Positions 1 to 6,274 are shown, counted from the first letter of the stretch. The stretch: 8,359 bases of DNA from DASPKW01 sp038244055 (GCA_038244055.1 JBBRTW010000325.1:1-8359), one strand, 5' to 3'. The notes: generated from the letters alone by a model not told the origin. Numbers and translations are program-made.

Positions 1-665
1 ACGATGAGTGCAACGGCCTGTGGGTCGGATAGCGGCGGGCCTTTGGGGGCGGCGGACCAGGGGTGGAGAAGATGGGTGACGATCATGATGCCGGAGATGG
101 GGAGCAGGAGACAGGTTTCGACGAACAGGCCGACCAGCGGGCCGGCGGGGGTCATCTTCCGCACCAGCCCGTACAGCCCGAACGACAATGCCAGCACCAC
201 CGCCAGCCACGGGAACGCACCCTGCTGGACGGTCAGGATGCCAACGGCCACACCCGCCAGGAGGAGGCTGGCGATCTGCCATCGTCGCAGGCGCTCCTTG
301 AGGACGACCATCCCCAGGAGCACGACCACCAGGGGCGTGATGAAATAGCCGAGCGAGGATTGCACGATGCGATCGGTGGAGACGAGATAGATGAAGGTGA
401 ACCAGTTGGTGGCGACCAGGAGCGTGGAAGCGCAGAGGGAAAGAAGCGTTCGTCGATCGGCGATGGCCTTGCGGACATCGGGCCAGAGGCGGCGGAAAAA
501 GATCAGAGGCGTGAGGAACACAACCGACCAGACGACGCGATGGGAGAGCATCTGGATGGGGGGAACTTCGGTCATGAGTTTGAAGTAGGCGGGCACCAGG
601 CCCCAAGCGAGGTACGCGGAAAGGCCGTAGAGCAGGCCGAGGCGGGATTGGGAGCGGTCGGGCAT
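1..665 (-). CDS. rarD: RarD-type EamA/DMT superfamily permease, C-terminus beyond window edge
   Basis: Inner-membrane permease of the drug/metabolite transporter superfamily, RarD subgroup. The reading frame runs from ATG at 663-665 to the window edge, giving 221 codons against roughly 295 in E. coli RarD, so about a quarter is missing. What shows it: hydrophobic helices throughout; an N-terminal block YGLSAYLAWGLVPAYFK; the segment MLSHRVVWSVVF; the signature SLGYFITPLVVVLLG followed by LKERLRRWQIA; and GLYGLVRK. All occur in the order found in E. coli RarD. The N-terminal length agrees with the family, which supports this start, yet there is no Shine-Dalgarno: a heptamer array begins two bases upstream of the ATG. 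The substrate is unknown; chloramphenicol sensitivity is the historical phenotype in other bacteria. It lies 193 bp downstream of the serine hydrolase on the same strand. Confidence 0.88.
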   Translation of the reverse strand, partial: MPDRSQSRLGLLYGLSAYLAWGLVPAYFKLMTEVPPIQMLSHRVVWSVVFLTPLIFFRRLWPDVRKAIADRRTLLSLCASTLLVATNWFTFIYLVSTDRIVQSSLGYFITPLVVVLLGMVVLKERLRRWQIASLLLAGVAVGILTVQQGAFPWLAVVLALSFGLYGLVRKMTPAGPLVGLFVETCLLLPISGIMIVTHLLHPWSAAPKGPPLSDPQAVALI

Positions 666-666
666 G

Positions 667-743
667 AGTTGTCCGTTGTCCGTTGTCAGTTGTTAGTTGT
701 CCGTTGTCAGTTGTCAGTTGTCAGTTGTCAGTTGTTAGTTGTT
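667..743. repeat. Tandem heptamer array, 11 copies of (A/C)GTTGT(C/T)
   Basis: Eleven consecutive 7-bp units begin at 667, 674, 681, 688, 695, 702, 709, 716, 723, 730 and 737. Five read AGTTGTC, three CGTTGTC and three AGTTGTT, so only the first and last positions vary. Degenerate units continue in the same phase to about 785 (for example AGTGGTC at 758, GGTGGTC at 765, CGCTGTC at 772). The array ends two bases from the rarD start codon and so occupies the place of its leader. A TATAAA-like hexamer on the minus strand at 746-751 could be a -10 box, but I find no good -35 for it. Similar heptanucleotide arrays (STRR) are known from cyanobacteria; relation to those is not implied. Confidence 0.95.
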
Positions 744-785
744 AGTTTATATTTGATAGTGGTCGGTGGTCCGCTGTCAGTGGGG

Positions 786-858
786 AATTGACAGGTGATT
801 GGCGGTCGGCCCTCACCCCGCAGTCTCCCGTACAGGAGAGGGAGGTCGCATGCAACAG
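786..858. other. Intergenic remainder with a small hairpin between hydrolase and rarD
   Basis: This stretch lies between the heptamer region and the hydrolase stop. It contains a short inverted repeat, TCTCC (824-828) and GGAGA (835-839), around a 6-base loop. A competing pairing is CCCTC (810-814) with GAGGG (838-842). C/G-rich palindromes of this general look are common as dispersed intergenic repeats. There is no U-tract on either strand, so I do not call it an intrinsic terminator. No open reading frame of note was found. Confidence 0.35.
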
Positions 859-2118
859 TTACACGATGTTCAGTTCTTCATAGATTGACGCGAGCACCTC
901 GCGCATTCTGACCTGATGGCGGGCTTCGCCCGGCATGCCGTTGAAGCAGAGGGCGATGGTGAGGCTGTTTTCGGGGTCGTGGAAGCCGGCGGAAGATTGG
1001 TTGCCGGAATGGCCGAAGGTTCGCGGGGAGGCGTGGGGGCCGTACTGGTAGGGTGTGGCATCGTTGCCGTAAATACTCGAGTTGATGATGAAGCCCAGGC
1101 CCCAGTCGATGATGGCGTTGAAGGTTTTGTCGAGGGTGCCGGCGCGGTGGCGGGCGGTCATGGCTTCGAGGGTTTGGGGGAGGAGCAGTGGGGAGTGCTG
1201 AGCGCGGAGACCTGGCTTGGCATGGTGAGGTGTTGGATGCGGGGTCATGGGCGCTGGGTTGGTGGGGCGGAAAGGGTCAGGAGCCGGGGAAATATTGTTC
1301 GCGCGATTGAGACTTTCGGTGGCCGGCTCCTGACCCTGGAGACCTCGGGCGAGGGATTCGTAGAAGCGGGCGAGGTCGCGCATGGGGCCTCTGATGCTGG
1401 CGCTGGGGCGGGGGTTTTCGATGGCCTCGGGGGTGTCGTAGCCTCGGGGGAAGAGAGGGGCGGGGTGTTTCTCGGTGACCTGCATGATGTCCAGGCGATC
1501 GGCGTAGCGGGCCTGCTCGGCTTGGTTCATGGCCGCGAAGGTGTCGGTCATGCCGGCGGGGCGAAAGATGTGGTCGCGGAGGTAATGCTCGATTTGCTGA
1601 CCGGAAAGGCGGCGGACGATTTCGCCGAGGATGAACCAGGTGGCGTGCAGGGAATAGCCGGCGCTTCGGCCTGCGATGAAGCGCGGCTCGGGGCGGGCGG
1701 CGCAGATGCGAGCGATGGTCTGCTCCCAGGTCTCGGCCGGCCAGCGGAGATCGACCATCCGCAACGGGGCCATATGAGTGAGCACATGCCTGATGCTGAT
1801 CGCCTCTTTCTGTTGCTGGGCGAATTCGGGGATGTGAAGGGAGACGGGATCATCGAGATTGAGTTTTCCCTGTTCCCAGAGTTGGGCGATGGCGATGGCA
1901 GTGATCGGTTTGCCGGCGGACATCCAGAGGATGATGGTATCCGGCGTCATCGGGAGCGCGGATTGGGCGAGGTCGGGATCGGAGGGTCGGGCCAGGCCGG
2001 TGGCGTAATCGAGGATGACTTCGCCTTTGTAGACGATACAGGCCTGAGCGCCAATGTGGAGCCCGGCGGCGATGCCACGCTCGGTCAATTGGATTGTTCT
2101 GGGGAAGGCACCGGGCAT
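859..2118 (-). CDS. Serine hydrolase, class C beta-lactamase / penicillin-binding-protein-like family
   Basis: 419-residue member of the beta-lactamase-related (EstB/AmpC-like fold) serine hydrolases, which include esterases and peptidases as well as lactamases; the substrate cannot be read from sequence. Visible catalytic features: SxxK nucleophile motif S67-A-G-K70 inside ILWMSAGKPITA; LDDPVSLHIPEF (88-99) and the RHVLTH segment (110-115), as in the family; HSG at 370-372 in place of KTG. The second motif, usually Y-x-N, reads Y155-S-L, so the Asn is missing. There is no signal peptide, so it is probably cytoplasmic. An in-frame stop (2128-2130) lies just upstream, fixing the start near 2118; no Shine-Dalgarno is seen. 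Residues 261-304 are a Pro/His-rich insertion encoded by a 132-bp element; without it the protein would be 375 residues, the usual family size, and the flanks would join smoothly. Divergent from the sigma-like gene. Confidence 0.88.
   Translation of the reverse strand: MPGAFPRTIQLTERGIAAGLHIGAQACIVYKGEVILDYATGLARPSDPDLAQSALPMTPDTIILWMSAGKPITAIAIAQLWEQGKLNLDDPVSLHIPEFAQQQKEAISIRHVLTHMAPLRMVDLRWPAETWEQTIARICAARPEPRFIAGRSAGYSLHATWFILGEIVRRLSGQQIEHYLRDHIFRPAGMTDTFAAMNQAEQARYADRLDIMQVTEKHPAPLFPRGYDTPEAIENPRPSASIRGPMRDLARFYESLARGLQGQEPATESLNRANNISPAPDPFRPTNPAPMTPHPTPHHAKPGLRAQHSPLLLPQTLEAMTARHRAGTLDKTFNAIIDWGLGFIINSSIYGNDATPYQYGPHASPRTFGHSGNQSSAGFHDPENSLTIALCFNGMPGEARHQVRMREVLASIYEELNIV
1206..1345. 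mobile_element. In-frame palindromic insertion inside the hydrolase gene, bounded by 8-bp direct repeats
   Basis: The octamer GGAGACCT occurs at 1206-1213 and 1338-1345, exactly 132 bp (44 codons) apart. The DNA between (1214-1337) encodes the low-complexity residues 261-304, rich in Pro, His and Asn, with no counterpart in the enzyme family. Removing one repeat copy plus the insert rejoins LARFYESLARGL to RAQHSPLLLPQTLEAM in frame. The right end carries a perfect 15-bp inverted repeat that stops at the base next to the direct repeat. There is no transposase. The arrangement fits a small non-autonomous element with target-site duplication that kept the host frame open, in the manner of Rickettsia palindromic elements. 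A tandem duplication or chance octamer remains possible. Confidence 0.6.
1273..1337. repeat. Perfect 15-bp inverted repeat (hairpin) within the hydrolase gene
   Basis: Arm AGGGTCAGGAGCCGG at 1273-1287 is exactly complementary to CCGGCTCCTGACCCT at 1323-1337, with a 35-bp loop. It lies at the right end of the putative insertion. The transcribed strand would form a strong stem inside the coding region. Its ends read as QGQEPA and PAPDP in the protein. Confidence 0.92.
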
Positions 2119-2124
2119 GATGCG

Positions 2125-2152
2125 AGACTACTTGAAGTGCGGCCGTTGTGAA
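2125..2152 (-). promoter_or_regulatory. Candidate promoter of the serine hydrolase, leaderless-type spacing
   Basis: On the minus strand, TTCACA (2147-2152, five of six to the -35 consensus) is followed after 16 bp by TAGTCT (2125-2130, three of six). The second hexamer ends 6 bases before the ATG, so transcription would begin at or very near the start codon. This agrees with the absence of a Shine-Dalgarno. It is weak evidence by itself. Confidence 0.3.
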
Positions 2153-2257
2153 AAGCCTGGCGAGGGCGAATTTCGGCGTGGAAGAGTTCAGGCGGGTGGC
2201 GCGGGCGCTCAACGTCAGCCGATGACGCGCGGGACTGATCGGGAGCCGGCCGCAGGG

Positions 2258-2263
2258 TACAAT
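2258..2263 (+). promoter_or_regulatory. Candidate -10 box of the sigma-like gene, 7 bases before the start codon
   Basis: TACAAT (five of six to the consensus) lies 7 bases upstream of the ATG at 2271. No convincing -35 is visible 16-18 bp further up (CTGATC at 2235-2240 is the best), and no Shine-Dalgarno is present. If used, the transcript would be essentially leaderless. Confidence 0.35.
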
Positions 2264-2270
2264 CCGCGGC

Positions 2271-3020
2271 ATGGAAATTCCGCCCGGCATCTTTGCCCGC
2301 GCCAGGAAACTCAAGCGCCGGGGAGTCGAGGAGCTGTTTGCCATTGTGTATCCGGCCATCGTGCGCATGGCGTTGGCGCTGTGTGGCACCAGACCAGTCG
2401 CCCAGCCGGTGATTGACCGGGTCATGCGGCGCGGCGCTGGCCGTCTGGCGGATTGGCGCGATGAGCTGACGGCAGCGCGGTGGTTCCTGCATCACACGGT
2501 TCTGGCCGCCCGCGAGCAGTGCGGCGGCGCGGAGGCGTCGGGGGGGTCGGCGCGATTGAGGGGGTTGAAGAAGGCGCATTCCAGGGAGGCGGGCGACGAC
2601 TTGCTCGATTTTTCCGACCAGCCCAGCGGCGCGCCGGACCCGCGCGCGATCGCATTCATCCGGGCGCTGCGGGGGTTGCCGGCGCAACAGCGCGAGGCGG
2701 TATTGCTGCATTTGGGCGAGGGGCTCAATGCCCGCCTTCTGGGCGTGGCGATGGACTGCTCGACGGATGCCGCGCAGACCCACCTCGACGCGGCAATGGC
2801 CGCGCTTCGCTCGCTTGCGGGCGCGGAGTCTGAACTGCTGCTTTCGGGCCTGAAAGGCGCTTACGGCCGCCTGACACCGGCCGCGGAAGCAATCTTCCCG
2901 GCGGTGCGGCGCATTTCAGCCCGAGCGCTTCGGCCGAGACGAATCCGGCGGAGCTTGTGGGGAATCGGGCTGGCGGCAGCGGCGACTGCGGGCATTATGG
3001 CGTGGCGAAAGTGGGGGTAG
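2271..3020 (+). CDS. Sigma-70-like (ECF-type) protein with C-terminal membrane segment
   Basis: 249-residue protein resembling extracytoplasmic-function sigma factors. Residues about 20-75 look like a weak region 2 (core RNA polymerase and -10 binding). Residues about 127-182 look like region 4, with the typical opening IRALRGLPAQQREAVLLHL and a helix-turn-helix-like stretch ending in HLDAAMAALRSL. The linker between is long and polar. Unlike an ordinary ECF factor it continues for some 65 residues to a basic patch (RPRRIRR, 221-227) and a hydrophobic helix (229-244), which would anchor it to the inner membrane with the sigma domains in the cytoplasm. Region 2 is divergent, so a membrane-held regulator that no longer binds promoters is possible. 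The start is the first ATG after the candidate -10 box; there is no Shine-Dalgarno. It diverges from the hydrolase and precedes the Trx/PDZ gene by 92 bp. Confidence 0.6.
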   Translation: MEIPPGIFARARKLKRRGVEELFAIVYPAIVRMALALCGTRPVAQPVIDRVMRRGAGRLADWRDELTAARWFLHHTVLAAREQCGGAEASGGSARLRGLKKAHSREAGDDLLDFSDQPSGAPDPRAIAFIRALRGLPAQQREAVLLHLGEGLNARLLGVAMDCSTDAAQTHLDAAMAALRSLAGAESELLLSGLKGAYGRLTPAAEAIFPAVRRISARALRPRRIRRSLWGIGLAAAATAGIMAWRKWG

Positions 3021-3103
3021 AAGATTTCGTTCCCGACGCGCGGCAACAATTTCCAGTTGCTACTGGTAGAATCCTTGGGCACATCGTTCATATCCCAGCC
3101 AAC

Positions 3104-3108
3104 GGAGG
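3104..3108 (+). promoter_or_regulatory. Shine-Dalgarno that sets the start of the Trx/PDZ gene
   Basis: GGAGG lies 4 bases before the ATG at 3113. It decides the start: the same frame stays open upstream to an ATG at 2957, but that would overlap the sigma-like gene and bury the signal peptide at residue 53. Confidence 0.75.
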
Positions 3109-3112
3109 TTTC

Positions 3113-4450
3113 ATGCGCCTGGCCAGCTTTGCCTGTATCGCCGCGGTTGTCTTTCCAACGCTCGTACAGGCCGCCGATGCGCCCAAGACGCCACCGGCAC
3201 CAACCGGCGACCTCAAGAGCACGCTCCAAGACCTCAATGTCATGGGCGCGGACTTCTGGGTTTACAACGATCTGGCGGCCGCCCGCGCCCGCGCCGCCAA
3301 GGAAAACAAGCCGATCTTCGTGACGTTCCGTTGCGTGCCCTGTAAGAATTGCGCCGGCTTCGATGCGGAAGTCGCCAAGGGGAGCGACATCATCGCCAAG
3401 ATCGCGCAGGAGAAGTTCGTCGCGCTGCGGCAGGTGGAGATGAAGGGGGTCGATCTCAATCAGTTTCAGTTCGACTATGACCTGAACTGGGCGGCGATGT
3501 TCATCAACGCCGACGGGACGGTCTACGCCCGCTACGGTACGCAGTCGGCCGAGGGGCCCGATGCGTACAACTCGATTACTTCGCTGGTCAAGACGATGGA
3601 TCGCGTGCTGGAACTGCATGCGAATTACGAGAAGGTTAAAGCCTCGCTGGCGGCCAAGCGCGGGCCGGATCATCCGTGGAAAACGGGCCTGGAGATGCCG
3701 GGGATGGAGAACAAGGAAAAGCTGGCCGGCGCGACGGTTCGCCAGAACTGCATTCACTGTCACATGATCAACGATGCGATGCATCGGGAATGGGCATCGG
3801 CCGGGCAGATGTCGGAGGAGAAGCTGTATCGATACCCCCTGCCGGACAACATCGGACTGCATATCGTGCGCGATGATGGGCGGAAGATCGAAACGGTCGA
3901 TGCGGGCGGTGCGGCGGCCAAGGCGGGGATCGCGGCCGGGGATGAGATTCTTCGCGCGGCCGGGCAGCCGGTGACCTCGATCGCCGATTTGCAGTGGGTT
4001 TTGCAGAATCAGCCGGCCGGGAATGGCAAAGTCGAGCTGACGGTTCTCCGCAATCAGAAGGAAACGACCGCGACGCTGGAACTGGCGGATGGTTGGAAGA
4101 AAACCAACTGGCACTGGCGCGCCAGCCGCTGGAGCATGCGGCCGGAGCCGGGGTTCTGGGCGCCGATCGCGGCGGAGAAGGATCTCAAGCCCATCGCCGA
4201 CAAAATCCCCGAAGGCGTCAAGCCGCTGCGCGTGCAGTTCATCGGCAACAAGAACCAGGGCGCGGCCGACCGCAAGGCCGGATTGAAAGAGGGCGATCTG
4301 ATTCTGACGTACGATGGCAAGGCGATGAATGTCCTGCCCGAGGAATTCCAGATGTATGTGCGCTTCCAGCGGAAGGTGGGGGAGAAGCTGGAACTCAAGG
4401 TTCTGCGAAACGGGAAGGAAATGGCGATTGAGTTGCCGCTGCTGGAGTAG
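3113..4450 (+). CDS. Secreted thioredoxin-fold protein with CxxCxxC, CxxCH and two PDZ domains (Trx7/PDZ family)
   Basis: 445-residue exported protein. A Sec signal peptide (residues 1-20, probable cut after VQA) precedes a thioredoxin-like domain (about 35-180) whose active site reads FRCVPCKNC, with cysteines 74, 77 and 80. A second cysteine site, C213-I-H-C216-H217, matches the CxxCH signature for covalent c-type heme. A PDZ domain spans about 245-325 (GGAAAKAGIAAGDEILRAAG), and a second PDZ-like domain about 370-443 (ADRKAGLKEGDLILTYDGKA) ends the protein. I know this architecture from planctomycetes and verrucomicrobia as Trx7/PDZ domain-containing (seleno)protein; here the active-site positions are all cysteine, with no in-frame UGA. 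Likely periplasmic redox function; the partner is unknown. A coding-like tail in the -1 frame follows the stop. Confidence 0.8.
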   Translation: MRLASFACIAAVVFPTLVQAADAPKTPPAPTGDLKSTLQDLNVMGADFWVYNDLAAARARAAKENKPIFVTFRCVPCKNCAGFDAEVAKGSDIIAKIAQEKFVALRQVEMKGVDLNQFQFDYDLNWAAMFINADGTVYARYGTQSAEGPDAYNSITSLVKTMDRVLELHANYEKVKASLAAKRGPDHPWKTGLEMPGMENKEKLAGATVRQNCIHCHMINDAMHREWASAGQMSEEKLYRYPLPDNIGLHIVRDDGRKIETVDAGGAAAKAGIAAGDEILRAAGQPVTSIADLQWVLQNQPAGNGKVELTVLRNQKETTATLELADGWKKTNWHWRASRWSMRPEPGFWAPIAAEKDLKPIADKIPEGVKPLRVQFIGNKNQGAADRKAGLKEGDLILTYDGKAMNVLPEEFQMYVRFQRKVGEKLELKVLRNGKEMAIELPLLE

Positions 4451-4584
4451 GCCTGCCGGATGATTTTCTGGATGAGCTGCAGCGCGTGAACTACAACCTG
4501 CCGCCGAGCAAGGGATTCGAGGTGCTGCCGCCGGCAGGCAGGAGCAATCCGAGCGATTTCTCGGGGGCCCACAGCGCCGAATGA
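4432..4584 (+). other. Coding-like tail in the -1 frame after the Trx/PDZ stop
   Basis: The frame is open from 4432, just after an in-frame TGA at 4429-4431, to TGA at 4582-4584, overlapping the last codons of the Trx/PDZ gene. From 4453 it reads LPDDFLDELQRVNYNLPPS, then 24 more residues. Codons end mostly in G or C, like the genes around it. There is no ATG in frame (GTG at 4486 is possible) and no Shine-Dalgarno. One missing base just before the TAG at 4448 would extend the Trx/PDZ protein by about 48 residues. A 9-bp inverted repeat, GCCTGCCGG (4451-4459) with CCGGCAGGC (4531-4539), spans most of it. It could be a decayed tail, a remnant of another gene, a sequencing deletion or chance. 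Confidence 0.35.
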
Positions 4585-4654
4585 CCCTTTTCCGTGACCG
4601 CGACGCATGCGAGATCGCTGGCGAATTTGCCCGGTTCGCGGCAATTCCCGGCAT

Positions 4655-4682
4655 TTGCAAACCGCGTTGATGCGTGTAGGAT
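4655..4682 (+). promoter_or_regulatory. Candidate sigma-70 promoter of tig
   Basis: TTGCAA (4655-4660) and TAGGAT (4677-4682) are separated by 16 bp and each match four of six consensus bases. They lie in the 346-bp gap between the Trx/PDZ gene and tig and would give a leader of about 110 bases. The rest of the gap from 4585 on shows no gene; I did not recognise a riboswitch in it. Confidence 0.4.
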
Positions 4683-4796
4683 GCGGGGCTTGCTTCGGGG
4701 CAGGTTATGTATGCGCCCGGAGCAACGAGTTCGCCACTTGCGGGCCATGGGCAATCGCAATCGGCATTCACCTAACGGCAATATCCGAGAGGACTT

Positions 4797-6200
4797 ATGG
4801 CTGAGCAAGAGACGGCCGAAACTGTGGCCACCGAAGAGGAAAAATACGTCTACACCGTCCAGATCGAGGACCTCGGCCCGGGAACCAAAAAGGTCTCCGT
4901 CGAGATTCCCGAGGACCGGATCAAGACCAAGCTCGAAGAGCAGTTCAAGGATTTGCGCCGCGAGGCCGCCATCCCGGGCTTTCGGCCGGGCCACGCTCCG
5001 CGCAAGCTTATCGAGAAGCGTTTCGCGGCCGATGTGCGCGACCAGGTTCGGCGGACGCTGATCTCCGAGTCTTACGAGCAGGCCCTGGAGAAGAATAGCC
5101 TGAACGTCATCGGCGAGCCCGATTTCGAGAAGCCCGATGAGATCAAGCTCCCCGATACCGGCGCGCTCAACTTCTCCTTCACGGTCGAAGTGCAGCCGGA
5201 GTTCACCACTCCGACGCTGACCGGCCTGAAAATCAAGAAGCCGCGCATCGATGTGAAGGATGAGAATGTCGATCTGGCGATGCAGAGCCTGCGCGAGCAG
5301 CAGGGCGCGCTGATGCCGGTGGAAGATCGCGGCGTCGAGCCGAAGGATTTCCTGCTGGCGGATGTGCATGTGAAGGTGGAAGGCGCGGTGATCGCCCATC
5401 AGCACGATACCCAGATCGTCGCCCGCGCCGGCCGGGTCGCCGGGATCCAGGTGGATGATCTCGATAAGCAGCTCGAAGGCCTCAAGCCGGGCGAGACGCG
5501 CACGATCAAGCTGCACGCCCCCGATACCCATCCCAACGAGCAGCTCAAAGGCAAGGATGTGGATGTGGAGATCGCCCTCAAGGATCTCAAGAAGCTCGAG
5601 CTGGCCGATGTCAACGAGACGTTCCTCGAGGACCTGGGCTTCGCCAATGAAACCGAGCTGCGCGACGCCCTCAAGGCGCAGATGATCGAGCGCTACCAGT
5701 ACAATATTGAAGAAGCGATGCGGAACCAGGTGCGGCAGTACCTGCTCGACAACGTCAAGTTCGAGCTCCCCGCCAAGCTCTCGGCCAAGCAGACCGAGCG
5801 CGTCGTCAACCGCCGCTACGTCGATCTGATGAGCCGCGGCATGGCCCGCGAGCAGATCGAGGCCAACCTCGAGCGCCTGACCCATGGCGCGGTGGAAGAG
5901 GCCGGGCGCGAGCTCAAGCTTTTCTTCATCCTCCAGAAGCTCTCGACGGAGCTGGGCGTGGATGTGGATGAGGGCGAGCTCAATGGCCGGATCGCGATGC
6001 TGGCGGTGCAGCGCGGGCGTCGTCCTGAGAAGCTCAAGCAGGAGATGGCCAAGGACGGCACGCTGGCGAACCTGTATCTGCAGATGCGCGAGCAGAAGGC
6101 GCTGGATAAGGTTCTGGCCGGGGCGGAGGTCGAGGAAATCGATATGTCGGCCCAGCAGGCCCAGGACGCCGCCGCGCCGGGCACGGAGGCGAAGGAGTGA
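4797..6200 (+). CDS. tig: Trigger factor, ribosome-associated chaperone
   Basis: 467-residue trigger factor, which binds beside the ribosomal exit tunnel and shields nascent chains. Domains in order: an acidic N-terminal extension (1-17); the ribosome-binding domain with the signature GFRPGHAP at 61-68 followed by RKLIEKRF; a PPIase-like domain (about 180-265); and the helical C-terminal chaperone arms (about 270-440), with a disordered Ala/Gln/Glu tail. The PPIase-like domain keeps LEGLKPGETRTIKL and QLKGKDVDVEIALKDL. Where E. coli has the aromatic IPGFE stretch this protein has IQVDDLD (217-223), so isomerase activity is probably weak or absent. The start is fixed by GAGAGGA at 4787-4793, 3 bases before ATG. 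The gene ends before a strong intrinsic terminator. The clpP and clpX genes that often follow tig are absent here; hisS follows instead. Confidence 0.96.
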   Translation: MAEQETAETVATEEEKYVYTVQIEDLGPGTKKVSVEIPEDRIKTKLEEQFKDLRREAAIPGFRPGHAPRKLIEKRFAADVRDQVRRTLISESYEQALEKNSLNVIGEPDFEKPDEIKLPDTGALNFSFTVEVQPEFTTPTLTGLKIKKPRIDVKDENVDLAMQSLREQQGALMPVEDRGVEPKDFLLADVHVKVEGAVIAHQHDTQIVARAGRVAGIQVDDLDKQLEGLKPGETRTIKLHAPDTHPNEQLKGKDVDVEIALKDLKKLELADVNETFLEDLGFANETELRDALKAQMIERYQYNIEEAMRNQVRQYLLDNVKFELPAKLSAKQTERVVNRRYVDLMSRGMAREQIEANLERLTHGAVEEAGRELKLFFILQKLSTELGVDVDEGELNGRIAMLAVQRGRRPEKLKQEMAKDGTLANLYLQMREQKALDKVLAGAEVEEIDMSAQQAQDAAAPGTEAKE

Positions 6201-6241
6201 TCCTTCGGCCGATTTGAGACGATGAACCCGAAAGAGACGCG

Positions 6242-6274
6242 GGGCAGACAGGATTGTCTGCCCTGCTTTGTTTT
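6242..6274 (+). terminator. Intrinsic terminator after tig
   Basis: A perfect 9-bp stem, GGGCAGACA (6242-6250) with TGTCTGCCC (6255-6263), closed by a 4-base loop, is followed by a T-rich tract (6264-6274). It begins about 40 bases after the tig stop and should separate tig from hisS. Confidence 0.85.

Noticed and set aside
63..791. A 242-codon plus-strand frame running through the heptamer array
   Set aside because: Antisense to rarD, whose family signature is clear on the minus strand; its end is a translation of the tandem repeat.
824..839. Intrinsic terminator after the hydrolase
   Set aside because: The stem is only 5 bp and no T-rich tract follows on either strand.
916..2151. A 411-codon plus-strand frame
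   Set aside because: Antisense to the serine hydrolase, whose catalytic motifs are intact on the other strand; Gly/Val/Asp-rich shadow.
3332..3352. Selenocysteine site in the thioredoxin motif
   Set aside because: All three active-site codons are TGC or TGT; there is no in-frame TGA in the gene.
4431..4452. Programmed -1 frameshift at the end of the Trx/PDZ gene
   Set aside because: The overlap contains no X-XXY-YYZ slippery heptamer; a mutation or an unrelated remnant is simpler.
2861..4771. A 636-codon open frame on the minus strand
   Set aside because: It runs antisense to the sigma-like and Trx/PDZ genes. It arises from GC-rich codon use; it has no domain-like sequence and the plus-strand proteins have clear motifs.
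4491..5885. A 464-codon minus-strand frame
   Set aside because: Antisense shadow of tig; composition is repetitive Leu/Asp/His as expected from the complement of its codons.
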